DNA from: Neglectibacter timonensis
GTDB taxonomy: Bacteria > Bacillota > Clostridia > Oscillospirales > Acutalibacteraceae
Assembly (NCBI RefSeq): GCF_900048895.1
Contig: NZ_LT160639.1
Coordinates: 605,524-669,523 of the forward strand
DNA length: 64,000 bases
Direction of reading: 5' to 3'
In this document: piece by piece, positions 18,053-26,948 of the stretch
Position numbering within the stretch: the first letter of the stretch is position 1
Layout of the letters: every line of letters starts with the position of its first letter
Notes under the pieces: model-generated
Told to the model about the DNA's origin: nothing
Seen by the model: only the letters and a program-made list of their open reading frames with translations
Databases searched by the model: none
Position numbers and translations under genes: made by a program

Positions 18053-19240
18053 ATGAGTAAAATGCAGAATAATTCTTCCGCGGAACGGCTGTGGACATGG
18101 AAATTCCTGATGCTGATCGCCATTAATTTTGGAAATGGCGCGGCAGGTTTTATGACGGTGCCTCTGGTGACTAAGTACGTCATGACCTTTGGAGCGGATA
18201 TCACTGCGGCCTCAGCTGTATCAGGCATCTTGTCTCTGGTAGCCATGTTCATGTGCCCCGTGGCCGGAGTTTTATCCGACAGAATGAATAAAAAAAAGCT
18301 GCTGCTGATCACGGAAGCCGCCTACGCTCTCTGCCTGGGGCTCCATGCATTTGCCGGCAGTCTCATCGCGCTGCTGTTGCTGCGGGCTGTTACTGGAATT
18401 TTTTTCTCTATCTCCAACGTGCTTACCGTTGCCTACGCCAGCAGCTATATTCCCAAAAGCAAAATGGGCGAAGGTCTTGGGTATTTCGGCCTGGTAACAC
18501 CACTGGTACAGGCGGCGGGCCCGTCTATCGGGCTGGGACTGCGCGACAGCATGGGGTATGGAGCGGCATTTATCGGCGCTGCCATCGCCGCTGCAGCCGC
18601 TCTGCTCTGTGTGGTCGCCTTGCCCTATGAGGCGCCGGCATCCAGCGGCCAAAAAAAATCGTTGAAATTCAACGATATTTTTGCCGCAAGATTCCTTTGG
18701 CTCATGCTGCTGACAGCATTGTTCAGTTCGGCAAACGGTTTGATCTCCACTTATCTCGATATTCTTGCCAGCGAACGTTCTATCGCAAATATCTCCATTT
18801 TTTTCACCGTCTATTCAGTGGTTCTTATCATTTTCAAGCCTTTGACCGGCAAGCTGCTGGATACCAGGGGCATGTATTTTGTGATTATCCCCGCCGTGGT
18901 TTTTGCCGCTCTCGGCATGTTCTTTGTGGGAATTGCCTCCTCGCTGTGGATAATGTTGATCGCCGCGGTCTGCAAAGCCCTCGGTCAGGGAGCGGGTACA
19001 CCAACCATACAGGCCCACGCCGTTAAAATGCTGGATCAATCTCAGTCCGGCGTGGCGGTCTCCACCATACAGATCGGCCAGAGCCTGGGAAATTCCATCG
19101 CTCCTGTATTGGGAAGCTTCCTGGTAGAACCCTTCGGATACCAGACCATGTTCTGCGGCTTTGGCGGAATCATCCTGGCCGCAGGGTTTCTGTTCCTGTT
19201 TTTGCAGGCGCATCGTGAAAAAAAGACCGCTGCAAAATAA
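18053..19240 (+). CDS. MFS transporter
   Basis: The protein has 395 residues and about twelve membrane helices. The MFS loop signature between helices 2 and 3 reads GVLSDRMNKKKLLL, and the same kind of basic turn recurs in the C-terminal half (KPLTGKLLDTRG). Overall it is most like drug- or sugar-efflux MFS proteins. It could export a product of the preceding esterase or take up a monomer. It is the fifth gene in line, 28 nt after the carboxylesterase and 93 nt before the amidohydrolase. Confidence 0.88.
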   Translation: MSKMQNNSSAERLWTWKFLMLIAINFGNGAAGFMTVPLVTKYVMTFGADITAASAVSGILSLVAMFMCPVAGVLSDRMNKKKLLLITEAAYALCLGLHAFAGSLIALLLLRAVTGIFFSISNVLTVAYASSYIPKSKMGEGLGYFGLVTPLVQAAGPSIGLGLRDSMGYGAAFIGAAIAAAAALLCVVALPYEAPASSGQKKSLKFNDIFAARFLWLMLLTALFSSANGLISTYLDILASERSIANISIFFTVYSVVLIIFKPLTGKLLDTRGMYFVIIPAVVFAALGMFFVGIASSLWIMLIAAVCKALGQGAGTPTIQAHAVKMLDQSQSGVAVSTIQIGQSLGNSIAPVLGSFLVEPFGYQTMFCGFGGIILAAGFLFLFLQAHREKKTAAK

Positions 19241-19333
19241 ACTTATCCCTGCGCATTGCTGCGCTACTCAAAACCTGACGCACATTTCTCAAAAGGAACA
19301 GCAAACGCAGACTGAAAGGAAAGGATGAACTTC

Positions 19334-20446
19334 ATGAGACATAATCAAGGAATTTGGGACGCTCATGTACATACCCACGGCGGATGCACGGTGGACGGCT
19401 ACCTGCGTAATGGGCGGGACAACCTGAGCGCCTCCGGTCTGGACGGCATGAACCTGCTTTGCGTCCGGCACGGAAGATCCGCCTGCATTTCCGACGCAGA
19501 AGCTCTTCTTCTGAAAGCGCTTCTGCCCGGCCGATTCACCGTCTACTGCAATCCCGCTTTTCAGATTGAGGAATTCGGCAGCGATGCCGAAGGACTTTTC
19601 AAGCAGATCCTGGGATTTGCAGAGGCCGGCGCAGACGGTGTAAAACTGGGGGATGGCGAAGCCGGGGAGAATGTTAATCTGGATTCTCCTCTTTACGACG
19701 CGATTTTCAGCGCTCTGGAGAAAACAGATCTGCCTGCCCTGTTTCATGTAGGCGCGGCGCCCTATATCCCGGCGCGGAGATATTTTCAGAAAAACAAATA
19801 TCCGGTGGCAGGTCCGCCCTGGATGGTTTATACCGGAAAGCAGGACGATGACCAGGAGGCAACCTCCCGCATCTCCCGGGAAAATCTTGCCGAAAGGCAT
19901 CAGCAGATAGACAATCTGCTCAGCCGTCATCCAAACGCCCGAGTGACCTTTGCCCATTTCTTTTTTAAGGCGGACGACCTGGACGGCATGGCTGATTTTC
20001 TGAACCGCTATCCCAATATTCGCATTGACATCACCCCCTGCAGCGATCTCTACTATCACCTTTCCCAAACCCCCAAGCGTTCCCGGGATTTCTTTGAAAC
20101 CTATTCCGACAGGCTGATCTTCGGTACCGATAATGAGATGGAGCTTGATCCCGTACTGCAAATATCCCTGATCCGCCAATTCCTGGAGACAGACGAAACC
20201 TTCTTCTCCGTGAAATACGGCTTTGATATCACTGGAATCGCCCCTTTGCAGAAAGAAACTCTGAAAAAAATCTATTGTGACAATTTCCGCAAAATGGTTC
20301 CAGGCACTGCTGTAAATGCAAAAAAGGCCGCGTCTTATTGCGAATACCTATATGAAACTGTGAAGGAATTTGCAGAAATGCCCAAAGAAAACGCCTTAGA
20401 GGTGCTTGAAGTTGCCCGGCGCTTTCAAGCCATGCGGGGATCCTGA
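19334..20446 (+). CDS. Amidohydrolase-family (TIM-barrel) hydrolase or decarboxylase
   Basis: The protein has 370 residues. The metal motif HxH stands at the start (DAHVHTHGG, H11 and H13). LFHVGAAPY and VTFAHFF supply further histidines, and LIFGTDNEMELDP the C-terminal aspartate. This is the amidohydrolase_2 pattern (COG2159), whose members hydrolyse lactones or decarboxylate aromatic acids. The second ATG at 19334 is chosen because AAAGG ends 9 nt before it, while the first ATG at 19325 touches the site. It closes the first importer operon and would act on the deacylated product. Confidence 0.82.
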   Translation: MRHNQGIWDAHVHTHGGCTVDGYLRNGRDNLSASGLDGMNLLCVRHGRSACISDAEALLLKALLPGRFTVYCNPAFQIEEFGSDAEGLFKQILGFAEAGADGVKLGDGEAGENVNLDSPLYDAIFSALEKTDLPALFHVGAAPYIPARRYFQKNKYPVAGPPWMVYTGKQDDDQEATSRISRENLAERHQQIDNLLSRHPNARVTFAHFFFKADDLDGMADFLNRYPNIRIDITPCSDLYYHLSQTPKRSRDFFETYSDRLIFGTDNEMELDPVLQISLIRQFLETDETFFSVKYGFDITGIAPLQKETLKKIYCDNFRKMVPGTAVNAKKAASYCEYLYETVKEFAEMPKENALEVLEVARRFQAMRGS

Positions 20447-20570
20447 ACATGCAAGCGCCTCAAAAGCACTGACTCCCTTCTTAACAGGGCTCTCTTACCG
20501 CGTTTTCACAGATTTTGCCCTGTTTTTCGATTCCCGGACACAGCAGGCGTTCTCTTCCCTTACCATACTG

Positions 20571-20615
20571 AAAAAGGAACATACCGGATTAAAAGATTCG
20601 GTATGTTCCTTTTTG
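20571..20615 (+). terminator. Intrinsic terminator of the first importer operon
   Basis: AAAAAGGAACATACCG and CGGTATGTTCCTTTTTG form a long stem with a T-run. The remaining gap up to 20737 shows no gene. Confidence 0.9.
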
Positions 20616-20737
20616 TTTACAGAACTGGAGAAAGGTGTTTTACCTGATACAAAAGCCCCTGAGAGAGGTAATGAAGCATACCTGATTCAGAAGCATTTTC
20701 TAAAGACAAACAGCTGTGGAAACGGTACTACAGACTC

Positions 20738-21865
20738 TTACACTTTTGTAATCTGTTGTTCTTTTCTTTGCCATTTATGGAAATCCGGCATATCAAACGC
20801 CCTTCCTCCGTTCATGGCTGAAAGCTCAGAGAGCAACGCCACGGCGGTCCACTCGCAGGCTTTGTAAACATCGATCGGATTTGCAGCTTTTTGCGTTACG
20901 GCATTTACAAAATCCTCTATGATAAAGAAATCGCCGCCCCAGTGTCCGGCCGCTTTTTGTTCTTCTGTGGCGTTCTTATACCTCTCGGGGAGGTATTGGT
21001 CATAAAAATCGGTCAGGGAACGCCAGCGCGCCTGTTCAGTGGCAGCGTCCATTCCTTTGAGCCACAATTTGTGATTATCTCCGCATCCACGGGGCGCTTC
21101 ATAACAGCCCTTCGTCCCCTGCAGGCTGTAGTAACTCAAATTATGAGGGCGTTCCGAAAGGCAGTCCAGCCGCAGCTTGATCAGCTTTCCGCTTTCCGTC
21201 GTGCACAGGGTGATGGAAGTGTCCTCCTGACGGAACTGCGGTGCTGTGTGCCAGCCGCTGCCCTGGCAGATCACGGATTTAATGCGTTCGTTTTTCATCC
21301 AGTTCATCACAGGTCCAATGCTGTGCGTGGGATAAAAATTCCCCCTTCGTCCCAGCTGCCAGTAACTGCGCCAGGATACTCTTCCATCCTGATAGAAAGC
21401 AAGGTCCTTGAGCTCGTGCAAATACTCCCCCTCGCCAAAATAGACTTCGCCGAACAGACCTTGATCGACCATATTCTGAATAAGCTGAACCTGGGGAATG
21501 TAACAATAATTTTCCGCCATCATGTAAACTTTCCCGCTTTGCTCCACGGTCTCCACCAGCCACCACAGCTCTTCCATACTGACGCCGGCTGTCACTTCGG
21601 AAAGTACGTGTTTTCCCGCCTGCAGCGCGGCGATCGCCTGGGCGACATGCAGTTGCATGGGTGTGGCTATTACCACGGCGTCGATGTCGTCAGCCAGCAT
21701 ATCCTCAAAAACCCGAAAGGCTTTTTTGATGCCGTATTTTTTCGACTCCCGGTCGAGAAGCTCCTCATTGAGATCGCATAACGCTGCAACCTCAACTTCA
21801 GGCAGGCTTTGAAAACCCGTCATGGCGCTCAATCCCCGCGCCCCGGCTATTCCTATTTTAAGCAT
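20738..21865 (-). CDS. Gfo/Idh/MocA-family oxidoreductase
   Basis: The protein has 375 residues. The N-terminal Rossmann fold begins MLKIGIAGARGLSAM. The active-site lysine region, EKP in many members, reads HVLSEVTAGVSMEE, a known SEV-type variant. The C-terminal alpha/beta domain contains the substrate-side stretch FYPTHSIGPVMNW. Such enzymes oxidise or epimerise sugars, inositols and glycosides with NAD(P). The start overlaps the acetyltransferase gene end by 8 nt, so the two are translationally coupled. Confidence 0.9.
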   Translation of the reverse strand: MLKIGIAGARGLSAMTGFQSLPEVEVAALCDLNEELLDRESKKYGIKKAFRVFEDMLADDIDAVVIATPMQLHVAQAIAALQAGKHVLSEVTAGVSMEELWWLVETVEQSGKVYMMAENYCYIPQVQLIQNMVDQGLFGEVYFGEGEYLHELKDLAFYQDGRVSWRSYWQLGRRGNFYPTHSIGPVMNWMKNERIKSVICQGSGWHTAPQFRQEDTSITLCTTESGKLIKLRLDCLSERPHNLSYYSLQGTKGCYEAPRGCGDNHKLWLKGMDAATEQARWRSLTDFYDQYLPERYKNATEEQKAAGHWGGDFFIIEDFVNAVTQKAANPIDVYKACEWTAVALLSELSAMNGGRAFDMPDFHKWQRKEQQITKV

Positions 21866-22379
21866 CGTTTTCTTCCCCCAGTCGACTCAAAATAGCGCCC
21901 CAGCGGCGCCGCATTTCCTCGTTGTTTTGAACAGGCTGAAACCCCAGAGACAAATAGGTTTTAATGGCCGGTATCCGAAAATCATCGGTAGTCAGCACGA
22001 TTTGCGTACAGCCGTTTTCTTTCAGGTACTGCAGGACGCGTCCGCACACCGCCCTGCCCAGCTTTCTCCCGCGGGCCTTATCCAAAACGCTGACCATGTG
22101 CACGGTTCCGCTTTTGCCGTCGCCGTTGAAGTATCCGGTTGCCGTCCCCACCACTTCGCCGTCGATCTCCGCTAAAAATATGCCCTCCTCTTTTACGCCG
22201 GAGTGTTTCAGGATACAGCTCTCCAATTCTGCATCGCTGAACCGTTTTTCTGTGAGAGGGAGTAGCGCGGTTTTGAGCGGTTCCCGGTCTTTTGGGGAAT
22301 AACTCCTGATTTGGATATCCTCATCACAGACAATGCAGGGGACCTCCCCGTTCTCCCATTTCATACTAAGTTGTTCCAT
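21858..22379 (-). CDS. GNAT acetyltransferase
   Basis: The protein has 173 residues. The acetyl-CoA binding region is visible as VHMVSVLDKARGRKLGRAV, with the R/Q-x-x-G-x-G/A-type loop, followed by the GNAT strand IVLTTDDFRIPAIKTYLSLG. It acetylates an amine of an unknown small molecule or protein. AAGGAGGAAC precedes the start. It sits between the membrane AraC regulator and the oxidoreductase, probably in one transcript with the latter. Confidence 0.87.
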   Translation of the reverse strand: MEQLSMKWENGEVPCIVCDEDIQIRSYSPKDREPLKTALLPLTEKRFSDAELESCILKHSGVKEEGIFLAEIDGEVVGTATGYFNGDGKSGTVHMVSVLDKARGRKLGRAVCGRVLQYLKENGCTQIVLTTDDFRIPAIKTYLSLGFQPVQNNEEMRRRWGAILSRLGEENDA

Positions 22380-22486
22380 AGCAGTTCCTCCTTATGTTAG
22401 TTTTCTTATCTTTACTGGAATGCGGCAAGGAATTCCGCCGCATGGTATCCACAGTTCCTTTCAGCAACCGCGGATTGAGCACTCGC

Positions 22487-24808
22487 TTAGGAACCGGGAC
22501 GCTTGGATTCCAAGTCAGCTTGTGCAGACAAAATGGACTGCCGGTACAGAATCGGCGTGGTTCCAAAACGCTTTTTAAACAGGGTGGAAAAGTAAGTATT
22601 GCTGTAGATTCCTATTTTTTCACAAATAGCGGTTGCCGTAAGGCTGGTGGAAAGAAGCAGATCCCTCGCGGCGTTCAGTCTCGTATCCATGATAAATTCC
22701 GAAATTCCCGTACCCTCTGAAGCCCGAAATAACTTTCTCAAGTACCCCGGAGAAAGCTTCATCTCTTCCGCAATCCATTCTGTGCTGAGTTCCGGCTCCG
22801 AATAATGGGAAACGATATATTGTTTTACGCTGTCCACGGTCTCCCGGTTCTTGCTGTTCGCTTTTTGGACCCAACGCACCTGAAGCCAATCCGCCAGCCG
22901 TTTCAGCTGTTCAAAAACATTCTGCAGGCTTTCCAGCTCTTCCGGGACATCAAATAAAAGAGCAAAACAAGCGTCTTCTTTTGCAGCCATCAAATCTCCA
23001 AGGGGCAGCGCATCTTGAAAGCGAAACAGAAACGTTTTCAACTCAGTCAAAGCCGCGCCCGGAGCATTCTGTTTCAGCGAGGTAAGGAAGCGGGATAAAT
23101 CCTCCAGGAATTCTTGTTCGGTACGCAGCTTTGCAAAAATACCTTCAGCAGACACGACAGGATTCTCTCTTCTTTCAAATGCGGCGGACAGTTCCTGAAC
23201 CAGAGGGCCGGTAATCAGGGAACCGTTATCGAGAACAAACCGGTATTCCAGAAAAGACAGGGCAGCTTCCTGCGACTGATAGACTTCGGAAAAACCTTTT
23301 TCAGGGCCGATTACGGCGGTAAAGGTCTGCAGGAAATTCTCATGAAAAATTGTTTGGATATTCTGTATCTCTTTCTCCACACTGCCTCCCTGTATCCTTT
23401 CCCGATAGGATAGCAGCAGGGTAAGCTCCCCCGGTTTTTTTATGATCAAGACTGATTTCCCATTTTTCCCCAGAACCTCGAGAAGCATGTTTTCAATGGC
23501 GTAAGTCAAAATATCCGCCGTCCTTCTTTCGGAATCTCCGGCAAGCAGAAAGTAACGATCCAATTTTACAAGAATCACACAGTGGAACGGAAAGCGGCAC
23601 AGATCCAGCTGCCGGACAGCGTCCCACTCGCCCTCTGAATACGTGCCAGTCAAAATTTTCTGAATCAGAGCTTCCTGAAGAAACGGTTCTGCAATTTTAT
23701 ACTGGTTTTCCATGTCGCGGGAATGCTTGGAAAGCGTATTCAGGGAACGCCTGATCAAGTCATATTCATTCAAATAGGCGGGCGATTCCGACGAGGGCGG
23801 GGCGATATGCATGGCCTGCTCCATCAAGGATTCCACAGGCGAATACATTTGGCGCGTGACAATAACAGTAGTGACCACCCCGAGTATCAACAGGAGAAAG
23901 CTGGTAAAGCTTAATAGAACCAGCAGCTGCTGTAAAGAGTTCAAATCATTCTCAGGATTGGAAATGCTGAGGAAAGTCCAGCCTAAAATATCCGTCTTCG
24001 AATAGGTAATATTGTAGCTTTTTCCGTCCAGCGTCCGACGCATCCGTCCGCTTTCATCAGATGACGACAAAAGATTTTCCTGAAAAAACGAGAGATCCCA
24101 CTCGTCCGAAAGGATACTTGGATCCGTGGAAAGGATTCCGTTTCCGGAGCTGTCCAGCAGAACAACTTGATTGATGGGACTGATGGAAATACTGTTGATC
24201 AACTCTATAAAATATTCCTCTTTCACAAAAACCACAATGGCGCGGGAGGAATTGGCCGACATTTCCTGAAACGGATAAAAGAAAAAGGCCAGCACTCCGT
24301 CTTTCCGTTTGATTTCCGTAGTGGATAAAGCAGTCAAATTCATTTGTGCGAAGCCGGCATGCTTTGAAACAGCCTCGTCCATTTCCCGCAAAAAATCGGA
24401 ATCATCCGACAAAGTACCGCCATAGACGTCGGAAAGCAGTTTTTGGCTTTCCTGCCGGTACAGCAGGATGGAATGAATGAAGGGATAGCTCACGCGGAGC
24501 GTCCTCATTTTATTGTAGAGGCTGTATTCGAAAACCGGTTCCGAAACGGAAAGGGAAAAGAATCTCTCCACGGACAGGTCGCTTAAAAGCCCCGCCCCCA
24601 CCTGAGATACCTGGTCATATAAAATTTTAGCCGTAAATCCGATTTGCTCCATCGCCTTCTGCGAACTCTTTTCGATCTCTGCCGTTTTGGTGCGAATCGT
24701 AAAATAAAAAAAACTGGAAAAGGCGCAGATCAACAGGATAAATACAATCAAGATATAAGACGTCAGCATTTTCGTCAGATAATACCGCTTTGCCTTCTCT
24801 TTTTTCAT
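22487..24808 (-). CDS. Membrane-anchored AraC-family regulator
   Basis: The protein has 773 residues from the ATG at 24808, which GGGGAGGGG precedes. A helix at about 13-35, an extracellular sensor region of about 260 residues (Cache-like) and a second helix (LLVLLSFTSFLLLILGVV) anchor it. A long cytoplasmic linker and a C-terminal AraC domain follow (EEMKLSPGYLRKLF and EKIGIYSNTYFSTLFKKRFG). This is a one-protein receptor and activator, with neither receiver nor kinase. The divergent importer operon starting at 25047 is the likely target, and it may also drive the two minus-strand genes after it. The shared region is about 240 bp. Confidence 0.9.
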   Translation of the reverse strand: MKKEKAKRYYLTKMLTSYILIVFILLICAFSSFFYFTIRTKTAEIEKSSQKAMEQIGFTAKILYDQVSQVGAGLLSDLSVERFFSLSVSEPVFEYSLYNKMRTLRVSYPFIHSILLYRQESQKLLSDVYGGTLSDDSDFLREMDEAVSKHAGFAQMNLTALSTTEIKRKDGVLAFFFYPFQEMSANSSRAIVVFVKEEYFIELINSISISPINQVVLLDSSGNGILSTDPSILSDEWDLSFFQENLLSSSDESGRMRRTLDGKSYNITYSKTDILGWTFLSISNPENDLNSLQQLLVLLSFTSFLLLILGVVTTVIVTRQMYSPVESLMEQAMHIAPPSSESPAYLNEYDLIRRSLNTLSKHSRDMENQYKIAEPFLQEALIQKILTGTYSEGEWDAVRQLDLCRFPFHCVILVKLDRYFLLAGDSERRTADILTYAIENMLLEVLGKNGKSVLIIKKPGELTLLLSYRERIQGGSVEKEIQNIQTIFHENFLQTFTAVIGPEKGFSEVYQSQEAALSFLEYRFVLDNGSLITGPLVQELSAAFERRENPVVSAEGIFAKLRTEQEFLEDLSRFLTSLKQNAPGAALTELKTFLFRFQDALPLGDLMAAKEDACFALLFDVPEELESLQNVFEQLKRLADWLQVRWVQKANSKNRETVDSVKQYIVSHYSEPELSTEWIAEEMKLSPGYLRKLFRASEGTGISEFIMDTRLNAARDLLLSTSLTATAICEKIGIYSNTYFSTLFKKRFGTTPILYRQSILSAQADLESKRPGS

Positions 24809-24958
24809 GCGTATTTCCCCTCCCCTGTTTTCAACAGTATAACAGAAAACAGTCCAATATCCTATAGGATACGGTTGCAATGTCCGTTTCTTGTAATCAT
24901 TTGCTGAATTTGAAAACCTGGGGAACCACATTTTGAAACATAAACCATCTATTTACAA

Positions 24959-24986
24959 TTTACAGTGAGAAAAAATACCGTATAAA
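24959..24986 (+). promoter_or_regulatory. Promoter of the second importer operon
   Basis: TTTACA, a 16-bp spacer and TATAAA lie about 60 nt before the first permease start, in the divergent region with the membrane AraC regulator. Confidence 0.6.
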
Positions 24987-25046
24987 ATAAGGGCAGGCAA
25001 AACGAAGTTCTGGACGATATTTTTGGAAAAAGGGGTTGGTGAACGA

Positions 25047-25976
25047 ATGCGCATGAAGAAAGGAGGAGGGTTGATTCGGGATATCCGGAAAAACCCATTC
25101 AGCTATCTGCTGATTCTTCCGGCAACGATTTATGTCTTTCTCTTTGGTTACTGTACGCTGCCTTACCTTGTAATTGCATTTCAAAAATTCAACTACAAGC
25201 AAGGCATTTTTCACAGTGAATTTGTGGGGCTGAAAAATTTCGAATTCTTTTTTAAATCCCCCAAGTTTCTGGAAGTCACCTTTAATACAGTTTTCCTGAA
25301 CTTTATGTTCATTGGTTTCGTCATTATTTTCGCCTTGATTTTCTCCCTGATGCTCAACGAGGCACGGGGGAAAATTTTCCGCAAAGTGACGCAGTCCACT
25401 TTGCTTCTTCCGAATTTTATGTCATGGGTGGTGGTCAGTTATATCGTATACGCACTCTTTGCCAGCGACTATGGGATTGTTAACGTTTTTTTGAAAAGCA
25501 TCGGCGCATCCCCCGTCTCCTGGTACTCTTCGCCAGGGCCCTGGCGGGTCATCCTGGTCTTGATCAAGGTCTGGAAAGACACCGGCATGCAGGTTGTGAT
25601 CTATCTGGCTGCCATCACGGGAATCGATACTTCTTTATCCGAAGCTGCAAAAGTGGACGGCGCCAGCCGTTTGCAGACGATACGGCATATTATTTTCCCT
25701 TTGATGATCCCCACCGTATCAATTTTGGCTCTTCTTTCCATCGGAAAAATTTTCTATGGGGACTTTGGAATGATTTACGGTATCATCGGCGATAACGGGG
25801 TACTGTATCCCACTACCGACGTGATTGATACCTATGTTTTCCGGGCCATGCGGAAAACAGGCGACCCTTCACAGGCGATGGCGGTCGGCCTTTACCAGTC
25901 CCTGATGGGTTTCCTCTTCGTGTTCGGAAGCAACTGGATCGCCAGTAAAAAAACGGACGGAGGTGCGCTCTTTTGA
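25047..25976 (+). CDS. ABC sugar importer permease, LplB type
   Basis: The protein has 309 residues and six membrane helices, beginning near FSYLLILPATIYVFLFGY. The EAA loop is SLSEAAKVDGASRLQTIRHI. The ATG at 25047 is preferred because AAAGGGG lies 10 nt before it. It is the first gene of the second importer operon. Its stop codon overlaps the TTG start of the partner permease, which shows tight coupling. No ATPase gene is nearby. Confidence 0.92.
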   Translation: MRMKKGGGLIRDIRKNPFSYLLILPATIYVFLFGYCTLPYLVIAFQKFNYKQGIFHSEFVGLKNFEFFFKSPKFLEVTFNTVFLNFMFIGFVIIFALIFSLMLNEARGKIFRKVTQSTLLLPNFMSWVVVSYIVYALFASDYGIVNVFLKSIGASPVSWYSSPGPWRVILVLIKVWKDTGMQVVIYLAAITGIDTSLSEAAKVDGASRLQTIRHIIFPLMIPTVSILALLSIGKIFYGDFGMIYGIIGDNGVLYPTTDVIDTYVFRAMRKTGDPSQAMAVGLYQSLMGFLFVFGSNWIASKKTDGGALF

Positions 25977-26890
25977 TCGGTTCAAAAAGCGGGCGAATTC
26001 CACGCAGAAGACAGAAACTGCAACGTTTCACCCCACTAGATTTTGTCATTTACGTATCCATCCTGATATTTTCACTTTTCTGTGTCCTGCCATTTTTTCT
26101 GATTCTCATAGTTTCTTTCACGGATGAAGCTTCCATTGTCAAAAACGGATACAGTTTTTTTCCTGAAACATTCAGTCTCAAGGCCTATACCATGGTATTT
26201 AAAAACGGAGGCGCCATATTTCAAAGCTATGGAATTTCTATATTAATTACGGTAGTCGGCACAGTTTTAGCCGTGTGCATCACCTCCATGGCTGCTTTTA
26301 CACTTGCCAATAAAAGCGTACAATGCAGGAAAGGTCTCTCCTTCTTCTTCTTCTTTACCATGATCTTCAACGCGGGAATCGTTCCCTGGTATATGGTCTG
26401 CCGGACACTGGGCCTCGTGGACAATTTGGCTTCTCTGATCGTACCCGGGCTGATGTTCAACGCTTTCAACCTGTTTTTAGTTCGGAATTTTATGAATGGG
26501 ATTCCCGATTCTCTTCTGGAATCTGCAAAACTGGACGGAGCCAACGAAATCGTCATCGCGTTTCGCATCTATTTTCCACTGAGCATTCCTGTTTTAGCTG
26601 CGGTGACCCTGTTCTATGCGCTGGGGTATTGGAACGATTGGTGGAATGCCATCATGTTGATCGACAACAATAAGCTGTATCCCCTTCAGTATTTCCTGTT
26701 CAAGCTTCAGTCGGAAATCAAAATGCTGAGAGACCTGCAGATGCAATCGGCCTCCGCGGGTGTAACTCTGCCCAGCGAATCTGTGAAAATGGCGACTGTC
26801 ATTGTCACAATCGGCCCCATCATCTTTTTATATCCGTTCTTACAAAAGTATTTTGTAAAAGGATTGGTCATTGGGGGGGTGAAAGGCTGA
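25973..26890 (+). CDS. ABC sugar importer permease, LplC type (TTG start)
   Basis: The protein has 305 residues and six helices. The TTG at 25973 is the start, because GGAGG lies 9 nt ahead and the frame overlaps the upstream stop by 4 nt. The EAA loop appears as SLLESAKLDGANEIVIAFRI, and the conserved FNAGIVPWY turn and the VKGLVIGGVKG end mark the CUT1 subfamily. The lipoprotein gene follows after 58 nt. Confidence 0.92.
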   Translation: MIGSKSGRIPRRRQKLQRFTPLDFVIYVSILIFSLFCVLPFFLILIVSFTDEASIVKNGYSFFPETFSLKAYTMVFKNGGAIFQSYGISILITVVGTVLAVCITSMAAFTLANKSVQCRKGLSFFFFFTMIFNAGIVPWYMVCRTLGLVDNLASLIVPGLMFNAFNLFLVRNFMNGIPDSLLESAKLDGANEIVIAFRIYFPLSIPVLAAVTLFYALGYWNDWWNAIMLIDNNKLYPLQYFLFKLQSEIKMLRDLQMQSASAGVTLPSESVKMATVIVTIGPIIFLYPFLQKYFVKGLVIGGVKG

Positions 26891-26948
26891 AAATTCCGGT
26901 ACATCTTTCCAAGTCAAAAGAAAAATAAAAAGAGTAGAGGTAATGGTT

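Noticed and set aside
20406-20867. Plus-strand open frame of 153 codons after the amidohydrolase
   Set aside because: It spans the intrinsic terminator and runs antisense into the oxidoreductase gene.
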